A stretch of 31,965 bases of DNA from Clostridia bacterium (GTDB lineage Bacteria > Bacillota_A > Clostridia > Oscillospirales > CAG-272). The translations under genes and the position numbers were made by a program. This document shows positions 14,601 to 21,498 of this stretch, in pieces (positions within the stretch are counted from its first letter, which is position 1; the number at the start of each line of letters is the position of its first letter). The DNA lies in assembly GCA_017468115.1 (NCBI GenBank), contig JAFUJS010000032.1:1-31965 (forward strand). Direction: 5' to 3'. The notes under the pieces were generated by a model. The model had not been told where the DNA came from, ran no database searches, and saw nothing but the letters and a program-made list of their open reading frames with translations.

Positions 14601-15665
14601 ATGTTTAACAGACTTAACGAAGCGGAAAAAAGATTTACAGAGGTCGAGGCATCCTTGGCAGACCCCGAAACCACCTCAAACCAGGCTGAATTTACCAAGC
14701 TTATGAGGGAATATAAGAACCTAACCCCTATCATTGAGAAATACAGAGAATACAAGAAGGTAAGCTCTGATATGGAGGGCGCAAGGAGTCTTATGGACGA
14801 GGGGGGCGAGCTTTATGAGATTGCCGTCGAGGAATACAAGGACTGCAAGGAAAGAATTGCAGTTATCGAGGAGGAGCTGAAGATTCTCCTTATTCCAAAG
14901 GACCCAAATGATGATAAAAACGTAATCGTAGAGATTCGTGCAGGTGCAGGTGGCGAGGAAGCGGCGCTTTTCGCCTCTGTGCTATACAGAATGTATTCAA
15001 TGTACTCAGCAACAGCAGGCTTTAAGACCGAGCTTACAGGCGTTAACGAAACAGGGCTCGGGGGCTTTAAGGAGGTTACATTCCTAATCTCCGGCGAGGG
15101 GGCATACTCTCGCTTCAAGTTTGAAAGCGGTGTTCACAGGGTGCAAAGAGTTCCGGAAACGGAAACACAGGGCAGAATCCATACCTCAACCGCTACCGTT
15201 GCAGTTTTGCCGGAGGCAGAGGATGTTGAGGTGGAGCTTAATATGGGCGATGTAACCGTTGAAACCTGCAAGTCAAGCGGTGCAGGCGGTCAGCACGTTA
15301 ATAAGACCGAATCTGCCATTCGTCTGATTCACAAGCCCACAGGCATTGTGGTTGAGTGTCAGGACGAAAGAAGCCAGTTCAAGAACAAGGACAAGGCTTT
15401 TAAGATTTTGAGAGCAAAGCTTTATGATATGAAGATGCAGGAGCAAAGCGACAAGATTGCATCTGAAAGAAAAAGTCAGGTTGGTACAGGCGACCGTAGT
15501 GAGAGAATTAGAACCTACAACTACCCACAGGGTAGAGTTACCGACCACCGTATTGGCTTTACAATTTACTCCCTTGAATCATTTCTCAACGGAGATATAG
15601 GACAGATGCTTGATAAGCTGGCAACTGCCGATGCGGCTGAAAAGCTAAAGGGCGAAAATAACTAA
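14601..15665 (+). CDS. prfA: Peptide chain release factor 1
   Basis: The 354-residue protein ends translation at UAA and UAG codons. It has an N-terminal helical domain, the tripeptide region P185-E-T187 in the RF1 form (RF2 would have S-P-F), and the catalytic G-G-Q at 229-231 that enters the peptidyl transferase centre. The R-I-H-T-S-T-A-T-V context after the tripeptide is classic RF1. The gene starts two bases after the aldolase stop and is followed 13 bases later by tsaC. In many Firmicutes prmC, the gene for the methylase that modifies the GGQ glutamine, follows prfA; it is not in this window. Confidence 0.97.
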   Translation: MFNRLNEAEKRFTEVEASLADPETTSNQAEFTKLMREYKNLTPIIEKYREYKKVSSDMEGARSLMDEGGELYEIAVEEYKDCKERIAVIEEELKILLIPKDPNDDKNVIVEIRAGAGGEEAALFASVLYRMYSMYSATAGFKTELTGVNETGLGGFKEVTFLISGEGAYSRFKFESGVHRVQRVPETETQGRIHTSTATVAVLPEAEDVEVELNMGDVTVETCKSSGAGGQHVNKTESAIRLIHKPTGIVVECQDERSQFKNKDKAFKILRAKLYDMKMQEQSDKIASERKSQVGTGDRSERIRTYNYPQGRVTDHRIGFTIYSLESFLNGDIGQMLDKLATADAAEKLKGENN

Positions 15666-15678
15666 AGGGCAAGATAAA

Positions 15679-16722
15679 ATGAGGACAGAAGTAATAAAGG
15701 TAGACGAAAAAAGTATAGATATACTTAAACGGGCAGGGTCTATAATCAGAGAGGGTGGCTTGGTTGCCTTCCCAACCGAAACCGTTTATGGCTTAGGGGC
15801 AAATGCCTATAACAAGGATGCCTGTCTTGATATTTTCAAGGCAAAGGGCAGACCTGCCGATAATCCTCTGATAGTTCATGTAAGCTCCCCTGAGGACGCA
15901 GAAAATATCGCCTACACAAGTGTCCTTTATTACAAGCTGGCAAAGGAATTTATGCCGGGTCCCCTTACAATTATCTTACCTAAAAGGGATATTATTCCAA
16001 GCGAGGTTACAGCAGGGCTGGATTCCGTTGCTGTAAGATGCCCCGAAAACAAAATTGCAAATAAGCTGATTGAGCTGGCAGGGGTGCCGATTGCAGCCCC
16101 CTCCGCCAACAGCTCAGGCAAGCCGTCCCCCACAACTGCACAGCATGTGTATCACGATATGGACGGCAAAATTCCAATGATACTTGACGGTGGAGAGGCG
16201 CAGGTCGGTGTTGAATCGACGGTTATTAAAATTACCGACACGACAGCCATACTTCTTCGCCCGGGTGCAGTTACTGTTGAAATGCTAAAGAGCGTTTGTG
16301 AGAGGGTAGAGATTGCAGGTGCTGTAAAGGAGGAGCTTAAGGCGGACGAAAAGCCCCTTTCTCCCGGTATGAAATATAAGCACTATGCTCCAAGCGCAAG
16401 CCTATTTCTCATTGACGACACCAAGGTAAATTTCATCGAATTTGTAAAAGAGAAGCAAAGGACCGAAAACTGTGCAGTAATGTGCTACGACGAGGAAATA
16501 GAGCTTCTTGAAAACAAAAACCTTTTACCCGTTGGTAAAAGAGAGGACATAAAGAAACAGACACACAATTTGTTTATTCTTTTGCGTAAGGCGGACGACC
16601 TATTAGTTGATACCGTTTATGCTCATCTTCCCAGTGATGAGGGTGAGTCCTTGGCAATCTATAACAGAATGATACGTGCATGTGCGCATCACGTAATAGG
16701 AGGTATAAATGGCGAAGACTAA
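15679..16722 (+). CDS. tsaC: Threonylcarbamoyl-AMP synthase (Sua5 type)
   Basis: The enzyme makes threonylcarbamoyl-AMP from threonine, bicarbonate and ATP, the first step of t6A37 tRNA modification. The 347-residue length fits the two-domain Sua5 type: a YrdC domain (about 10-200) with G-L-V-A-F-P-T-E-T-V-Y-G-L-G, K-x-R (K-G-R-P) and S-A-N-S-S-G motifs, the linker S-P-G-M-K-Y-K-H-Y-A-P, and a C-terminal Rossmann-like Sua5 domain. The end overlaps the next gene by 14 bases. B. subtilis also has tsaC (ywlC) some distance downstream of prfA. Confidence 0.93.
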   Translation: MRTEVIKVDEKSIDILKRAGSIIREGGLVAFPTETVYGLGANAYNKDACLDIFKAKGRPADNPLIVHVSSPEDAENIAYTSVLYYKLAKEFMPGPLTIILPKRDIIPSEVTAGLDSVAVRCPENKIANKLIELAGVPIAAPSANSSGKPSPTTAQHVYHDMDGKIPMILDGGEAQVGVESTVIKITDTTAILLRPGAVTVEMLKSVCERVEIAGAVKEELKADEKPLSPGMKYKHYAPSASLFLIDDTKVNFIEFVKEKQRTENCAVMCYDEEIELLENKNLLPVGKREDIKKQTHNLFILLRKADDLLVDTVYAHLPSDEGESLAIYNRMIRACAHHVIGGINGED

Positions 16723-18934
16723 GAAAAAACAAGAAAGAAAAAATTATATTGACTATGTAGAAAGCGATCCTATTTTTCAGCCGATTACTGAAACAATAGA
16801 GACAAACTATATGCCATACGCAGTCAGCGTTATGGTCTCTCGTGCAATTCCGGAAATTGACGGCTTTAAGCCCTCACACCGCAAGCTCCTTTATACTATG
16901 TACAAAATGGGACTTATGCACGGACACAGAACGAAAAGCGCCAATATCGTTGGTGAAACGATGAAGCTCAACCCACACGGCGATATGTCCATTTATGAAA
17001 CAATGGTACGTCTAACAAGAGGAAACGAGTCGCTTTTGCATCCGTTTGTAGACTCCAAGGGCTCCTTTGGTAAGCAGTATAGCCGTGATATGGCGTTTGC
17101 GGCATCAAGATACACAGAGGCAAAGCTGGACCCCTTCTGTCAGGAAATCTTTAACGGCATTGACAAAAACGCCGTTGATATGATTGACAACTACGACAGC
17201 ACCACAAAGGAGCCAAGGCTTTTGCCAACATCCTTCCCAAATATTTTGGTTTCTCCAAACCTGGGTATTGCGGTTGGTCTTGCATCCTCAATCTGCTCCT
17301 TCAACCTGGCAGAGGTGTGCGATGCTACAATTGCCGTGCTCCGCTCCCCAAGGTGCGACACGGAAAAGCTCCTTGATATACTCAAGGCTCCCGACTTTCC
17401 GGGCGGCGGCTCTGTTATCTACGACAGAGAAGCAATGCGCAAGGTTTACGAAACAGGCAAGGGGCCTATCAAGCTAAGAGCAAAGTATGAATATAATGAG
17501 GATGACAACTCCATTGAAATTCTTGAAATTCCTTATTCCACCTCCATCGAGGCGATAATGAAGGAAATTACAGATATGTTCAAGGAGGGCAAGCTGAAGG
17601 AGATTACCGACTTCCGTGATGCCATCGACCTAAAGGGCTTTAGGCTGACTATTGATTTAAGAAAGGGCACCGACCCTGAGCAGCTGATGCAAAAGCTCTT
17701 CAAATTCACTCCTCTTGAGGACAACTTCCCATGTAACTTTAATGTTATTATCAACGGTGCGCCACACCAGCTTGGCATTAAGGATATTTTGGTAGAATGG
17801 ATAAAATTCAGGACCCAGTGTCTGACAAGAGAGCTTACCTTTGACCTTGACAAGAAGAACAAGAAGCTTCATTTGCTCCTTGGTCTTGGTAAAATTCTAT
17901 TAGATATTGACAAGGCAGTTAAGATTGTACGTGAAACAGAGAAGGACGACGAGGTTGTACCAAATCTTATGGTTGGCTTTTCTGTTGACAAGGAGCAGGC
18001 AGAGTATATCGCTGATATTAAGCTCCGTCATTTGAACCGTGAGTACATTATGAACCGTCTTGCTGATATAGATAACCTTCGTCAGGAGATTAACGACATC
18101 AAGGCAATCCTTGAGGACGAAATCAAAATGAAGGCTTATATGATTAAGCAACTTACCGACATTAAGAAAAAGTATGGCAAGCCAAGAAAGACCGACATCG
18201 TAAATGCGGAAGAGATTAAGTCCTTCAGCAATGAAATTATGATTGAGGACTATCAGGCAAGGCTGTTCTTTACAAAGGACGGTTACCTTAAGAAAATTAC
18301 TCAGCAATCCCTTCGTGGTAATGCGGAGCAAAAGCTTAAGGAGGGAGACAAGCTCATCTTTGAAGGCGATATAAGCAATAAGGATGAGGTTGTGTTCTTT
18401 ACAGACAAGTGTCAGCTTTACTTTGCAAAGATGTCCGACTTCGAGCTCTCAAAGGCATCTGACCTTGGTATTTACGTCCCAAAGCAGCTTGACTTTGAGC
18501 CTGATGAAAGGGTTGCTAAAATGATAATCAACCCAAGCTTTGATGAAAAGCAGCTTGTTATTTTCGTGTTCGAAAATGGTAAGGCTGTAAGGGTGCCAAT
18601 GAGTCAATATGCGACACAGGGTAACCGAAAAAAGCTTAAAAAGGCATTTTCTGATACTTCTCCGATTGTGGGAATTATCTATGAAAAGAGCGACGATTAC
18701 TTTATGATGATTAACTCTGAAAAGAAGGCAATCCTCATAAGACCATCACTAATTCCTGTAAAGGCCACAAGGACCTCAATCGGTACGACAGTCTTTGCAA
18801 TGAACCTGAAGAAAAAGCAAAAAATCACACAGGTTCTTACAGATTTTGAAAAGAAATATCCTGAAGCTATGGCTACCTATCGCAAGATTAAAATTCCTGC
18901 AACAGGCGTTTTGATGCAAAAGGGTAAAAAATAA
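16709..18934 (+). CDS. parC: Type II topoisomerase subunit A, ParC-like
   Basis: This 741-residue protein is the DNA-cutting subunit of a GyrA/ParC-type topoisomerase. The catalytic tyrosine is Y135 in A-A-S-R-Y-T-E-A-K-L. The winged-helix and tower regions follow, with a coiled coil at about 430-490, and a short C-terminal domain (about 500-741) that probably has fewer beta-pinwheel blades than GyrA. The helix that carries quinolone-binding residues reads N88-P-H-G-D-M93-S-I-Y-E97, so the usual serine is methionine and the second acidic residue is glutamate. It resembles the Clostridial topoisomerase IV A branch rather than housekeeping GyrA. No ParE gene lies in the window. The GGAGG site lies within the end of tsaC. 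Confidence 0.87.
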   Translation: MAKTKKKQERKNYIDYVESDPIFQPITETIETNYMPYAVSVMVSRAIPEIDGFKPSHRKLLYTMYKMGLMHGHRTKSANIVGETMKLNPHGDMSIYETMVRLTRGNESLLHPFVDSKGSFGKQYSRDMAFAASRYTEAKLDPFCQEIFNGIDKNAVDMIDNYDSTTKEPRLLPTSFPNILVSPNLGIAVGLASSICSFNLAEVCDATIAVLRSPRCDTEKLLDILKAPDFPGGGSVIYDREAMRKVYETGKGPIKLRAKYEYNEDDNSIEILEIPYSTSIEAIMKEITDMFKEGKLKEITDFRDAIDLKGFRLTIDLRKGTDPEQLMQKLFKFTPLEDNFPCNFNVIINGAPHQLGIKDILVEWIKFRTQCLTRELTFDLDKKNKKLHLLLGLGKILLDIDKAVKIVRETEKDDEVVPNLMVGFSVDKEQAEYIADIKLRHLNREYIMNRLADIDNLRQEINDIKAILEDEIKMKAYMIKQLTDIKKKYGKPRKTDIVNAEEIKSFSNEIMIEDYQARLFFTKDGYLKKITQQSLRGNAEQKLKEGDKLIFEGDISNKDEVVFFTDKCQLYFAKMSDFELSKASDLGIYVPKQLDFEPDERVAKMIINPSFDEKQLVIFVFENGKAVRVPMSQYATQGNRKKLKKAFSDTSPIVGIIYEKSDDYFMMINSEKKAILIRPSLIPVKATRTSIGTTVFAMNLKKKQKITQVLTDFEKKYPEAMATYRKIKIPATGVLMQKGKK

Positions 18935-18955
18935 ATTTACTTAAGGAGAAATAAA

Positions 18956-19072
18956 ATGAAGAAAGATAATAACGGCGGCAGACCCCTCTGGATGCAAATT
19001 CTCATTTGGGTAGTAATTGGCGTTATGGCAGTCAGCGCAGTTTCCATGCTTATTTACGCAATTACTGTTTGA
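18956..19072 (+). CDS. 38-residue single-pass membrane peptide
   Basis: AAGGAG (18942-18947) precedes an ATG at 18956. The peptide starts M-K-K-D-N-N-G-G-R-P and then has one hydrophobic span of about 24 residues ending near the C-terminus, which fits a small membrane protein with a positive N-terminus. It lies 21 bases after the topoisomerase gene and before a strong terminator, so it is probably the last gene of the operon. I cannot assign a family; small Firmicute membrane proteins of the DUF4044 kind have a similar shape. Confidence 0.6.
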   Translation: MKKDNNGGRPLWMQILIWVVIGVMAVSAVSMLIYAITV

Positions 19073-19134
19073 TAAAGCGAAAAAGCCTTTGCATATATAA
19101 TATCACTTCTTCCAACAAAGAAAGATAAGTAAAC

Positions 19135-19163
19135 AAAAAGGAGCACGGTCGTGCTCCTTTTTT
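19135..19163 (+). terminator. Rho-independent terminator of the 10484-19072 operon
   Basis: GGAGCACG (19140-19147) pairs with CGTGCTCC (19150-19157), flanked by A5 and T6. The 62 bases between the small gene and this hairpin hold nothing I recognise. Confidence 0.9.
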
Positions 19164-19181
19164 ATAGTTTTCACTTCACAC

Positions 19182-19235
19182 AAAAATAAAAAAGAACGGA
19201 TGAACCGTTCTCTTTTTGGTGCGAGAAACGGGACT
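19182..19235. repeat. Copy A of a direct repeat containing a tRNA terminator and tRNA 3' end
   Basis: This stretch repeats 19331-19386 with one substitution and two single-base indels. Read on the minus strand it contains the last 18 bases of the tRNA-Leu gene including CCA (19218-19235), then the GAACGG/CCGTTC terminator hairpin and a T-run. The rest of the tRNA is missing. Confidence 0.8.
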
Positions 19236-19330
19236 GGTTCTCGGACTGCGGTCCTCGGTCAGTCGTCGGATCTGGTCGTCCACCGGAAGACCATTCAACA
19301 CCGCCTCCCCTTCAAGCCCCTTCTTCTCTT
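19236..19330. other. GC-rich structured 95-bp segment between the two repeat copies
   Basis: It is clearly richer in G and C than its surroundings and is not coding in any convincing frame. GGAC-4-GTCC (19243-19254) and TGGTC-11-GACCA (19273-19293) can form hairpins. It replaces the body of a tRNA next to the duplicated tRNA 3' end, so it may be a mobile-element scar or a dispersed structured repeat. Confidence 0.45.
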
Positions 19331-19361
19331 AAAAATAAAAAAAGAACGGATAAACCGTTCT
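19331..19361 (-). terminator. Terminator of tRNA-Leu
   Basis: On the minus strand AGAACGG and CCGTTCT (19343-19361) form a stem around a five-base loop, followed by a T-rich run, seven bases after the CCA end. The same bases belong to copy B of the direct repeat (19331-19386). Confidence 0.8.
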
Positions 19362-19386
19362 TCTTTTTGGTGCGAGAAACGGGACT
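19331..19386. repeat. Copy B of the direct repeat, overlapping the intact tRNA-Leu 3' end
   Basis: It matches 19182-19235 from the A-rich run through the hairpin to the tRNA bases GGGACT. After this point the intact copy continues into the T arm and the other copy diverges. Confidence 0.8.
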
Positions 19387-19451
19387 TGAACCCGTACGAA
19401 CAAATCACACGCCCCTCAAACGTGCGCGTCTGCCAGTTCCGCCACTCTCGC
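19368..19451 (-). tRNA. tRNA-Leu (anticodon GAG)
   Basis: The 84-base gene on the minus strand folds as a class II tRNA. Acceptor GCGAGAG pairs with TTCTCGC (one G-T pair), the D stem is GCG/CGC, and the anticodon stem is CACGT/GCGTG with loop TTGAGGG, giving anticodon GAG. A 12-base variable region follows, then the T arm ACGGG-TTCAAGT-CCCGT, A73 and an encoded CCA. It reads leucine codons CUC and CUU. It has its own promoter (19482-19510) and terminator (19331-19361). Confidence 0.93.
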
Positions 19452-19481
19452 ATATAGTGTTCTTTCGAACCTTGCCAACAT

Positions 19482-19510
19482 ATTATACTAAAACATTTTC
19501 TGTTTGTCAA
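19482..19510 (-). promoter_or_regulatory. Promoter of tRNA-Leu
   Basis: On the minus strand TTGACA (19505-19510) and TATAAT (19482-19487) are perfect consensus boxes 17 bases apart, 30 bases before the tRNA 5' end. Confidence 0.88.
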
Positions 19511-19578
19511 TACCTTTTTGAAAAATTATTTAGTTTTTTTAGATTGCCGCACTTATACAAATTTTATATAATATATTC

Positions 19579-19607
19579 TTGAATATTTATAATAAATGTG
19601 TTAAAAT
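19579..19607 (+). promoter_or_regulatory. Promoter of the miaB-ricA-mutSL-tgt operon
   Basis: TTGAAT (19579-19584) and TAAAAT (19602-19607) with a 17-base spacer. The AT-rich gap 19452-19645 otherwise holds only the tRNA promoter. Confidence 0.65.
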
Positions 19608-19645
19608 ATAATATAATTCAATTTTATGGAAGGGGTTGGCTGAAT

Positions 19646-21037
19646 ATGGCAGAGCTCGTGTCCCTTGAGGAAGCAAAAAAACAGCATGAATATATTAGCC
19701 GTGCCCGTAATTTAGTTGAGGGAAAGGGGCTTAAGGCTTTTGTTTATACCCTGGGCTGTCAGCAGAACGAGGCAGATAGCGAAAAAATACTCGGCACCCT
19801 TAGCCAAATGGGTTATATCCCTACAGAGAACGAAAAGGAAGCCTCAATTCTCATTGTAAATACCTGCGCCATTCGTGAGCATGCGGAAAGACGTGCCCTT
19901 TCAATCATAGGTCGCTTTAAGCATTACAAGGCACAAAACCCAGATATCATAATCGGTGTTTGCGGCTGTATGAGTGCACAGGAGCACCGCAGGGAGCAGC
20001 TGAAGCATTCCTACCATTATGTTGATTTTACCTTTGGCACAGGCGCGCTTCATCGCCTGCCGGAGTTTGTTTATGGCGCACTCATTAAGCAAAAGCGCTA
20101 CTTCGATATTGATACGGATAAGCCATCTATTATGGAGGGTATCCCCGCCATCAGATCAAGTACCTATCGTGCGTGGGTCAGCATTATGTACGGCTGCAAT
20201 AACTTCTGCACCTACTGTATTGTGCCCTATGTCCGTGGCAGAGAGCGTAGCCGAAATATGGCAGACATCCTTGCAGAAATTCGGGAGCTTGCAGACCGTG
20301 GCTACAAGGACATAACCCTTCTTGGTCAAAATGTAAATTCCTATGGCAAGGATTTAGAGGGCAAGCCTACCATTGCCGATTTGCTTAAGGAAATTTCAAA
20401 AATCGACGGAGATTTTACCCTGCACCTTATGACCTCTCATCCAAAGGATGCCTCAGAGGAAATGATAGAGGCAATGGCAAATAATGAAAGAACAAGGGGG
20501 CACTTCCACCTACCGCTTCAATCCGGCTCCAACGATGTGCTAAAGCGCATGAACCGCCATTACGACATCGAAAGATATCTTAGCATCATAGATAGCCTAA
20601 GGTCAAAGGCACCGGACGTGGTTTTGACCACCGATATTATTGTTGGCTTCCCCGGGGAAACCGAAGAGGATTTTGAAAAGACCCTGGAAATTATAAAAAG
20701 AGTAGGCTTTGACATAGTTTACAGCTTTATATACTCTCCAAGAAAGGGCACTCCCGCTTATTCGATGGAGCAAATTCCCGAGGAGATAAAGCACCAAAGA
20801 TATGACCGATTCTGTCAGGTGCAAAACCAAATCACCCTTGAAAAAAACCAAGCCTTGGTTGGCAAAAGCGTGCGAGTTTTGGTTGACGGAAAAAGCAAGG
20901 GCGACAAGGACACCTACACCTCACGTACAGACGGCGGAAAAATTGTGCATTTCAAGTCAGATGTTGACTACACAGGAAAATTCATTAATGTTAAAATCAC
21001 ACGTGCAGAAACCTTCAATCTGTATGGTGAAATATAA
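19646..21037 (+). CDS. miaB: tRNA-2-methylthio-N6-dimethylallyladenosine synthase
   Basis: This radical-SAM methylthiotransferase converts i6A37 to ms2i6A37 in tRNAs reading U-starting codons. The 463-residue protein has the N-terminal UPF0004 domain with three cysteines for one [4Fe-4S] cluster (L-G-C-Q-Q-N, N-T-C-A-I-R, C-G-C-M), the radical-SAM motif C-N-N-F-C-T-Y-C for the second, and a C-terminal TRAM domain that binds tRNA. I start at the ATG at 19646 behind GGAAGGGG. An earlier in-frame ATG at 19598 overlaps the promoter. It heads the operon with ricA, mutS and mutL, as in B. subtilis, where miaB (ymcB) precedes ymcA. Confidence 0.95.
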   Translation: MAELVSLEEAKKQHEYISRARNLVEGKGLKAFVYTLGCQQNEADSEKILGTLSQMGYIPTENEKEASILIVNTCAIREHAERRALSIIGRFKHYKAQNPDIIIGVCGCMSAQEHRREQLKHSYHYVDFTFGTGALHRLPEFVYGALIKQKRYFDIDTDKPSIMEGIPAIRSSTYRAWVSIMYGCNNFCTYCIVPYVRGRERSRNMADILAEIRELADRGYKDITLLGQNVNSYGKDLEGKPTIADLLKEISKIDGDFTLHLMTSHPKDASEEMIEAMANNERTRGHFHLPLQSGSNDVLKRMNRHYDIERYLSIIDSLRSKAPDVVLTTDIIVGFPGETEEDFEKTLEIIKRVGFDIVYSFIYSPRKGTPAYSMEQIPEEIKHQRYDRFCQVQNQITLEKNQALVGKSVRVLVDGKSKGDKDTYTSRTDGGKIVHFKSDVDYTGKFINVKITRAETFNLYGEI

Positions 21038-21055
21038 ATTATAGGAGAAAATACC

Positions 21056-21466
21056 ATGGAAATAATGGAACTTGTAAAAGAGCTTGGCGCAGCAGTAAAG
21101 GCTGACTCCAGGTTTTCTAAAATGAACGAGGCAATGGCTTCCTACAACGAGGACGAGGAGCTTCAGAAGCTTGTTCTTGAGTACAACGTTCAGCAAACTG
21201 CTCTTGGCGAGGAGTACAAGAAGGAGAATGTTGACCAGGCTGTAATCGAGTCCATAGAAAACAGACTAAGCGCTCTTATTGAGGCGATTACAACATCAAA
21301 GATTTATGTTGAGGCTGCAGAGGCTCAGAAGGCGTTTGACGCACTTATGAACGAGGTTTATACAGAGCTTCAGTTCCAAATCACAGGTCAGCGTCCATGC
21401 TCACATGACTGCTCAAGCTGTGGCTCCGATTGTGGACACCACCATCACCACGACGACGAGGAATAA
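21056..21466 (+). CDS. YlbF/YmcA (RicA/RicF) family protein with a cysteine- and histidine-rich tail
   Basis: The 136-residue protein is almost wholly helical for its first 110 residues, as in the Com_YlbF family. It ends with C115, H117, C119, C122, C126 and five histidines (128-132) before D-D-E-E, a likely metal or iron-sulfur binding tail. In B. subtilis YmcA, YlbF and YaaT form a complex that carries [4Fe-4S] clusters and helps RNase Y process mRNAs. It sits between miaB and mutS, the place of ymcA in B. subtilis, so a RicA-like role is the best guess. The spore gene cotE, found between ymcA and mutS in Bacillus, is absent. AGGAG precedes the ATG. Confidence 0.82.
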   Translation: MEIMELVKELGAAVKADSRFSKMNEAMASYNEDEELQKLVLEYNVQQTALGEEYKKENVDQAVIESIENRLSALIEAITTSKIYVEAAEAQKAFDALMNEVYTELQFQITGQRPCSHDCSSCGSDCGHHHHHDDEE

Positions 21467-21498
21467 TTTTAACTAATTCAAAGGGAGGATAAAGCCGT

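Noticed and set aside
19200..19582. Open frames of 71-85 residues on both strands around the tRNA gene
   Set aside because: They are translations through or antisense to tRNA-Leu and its duplicated end, a well-known source of false proteins.
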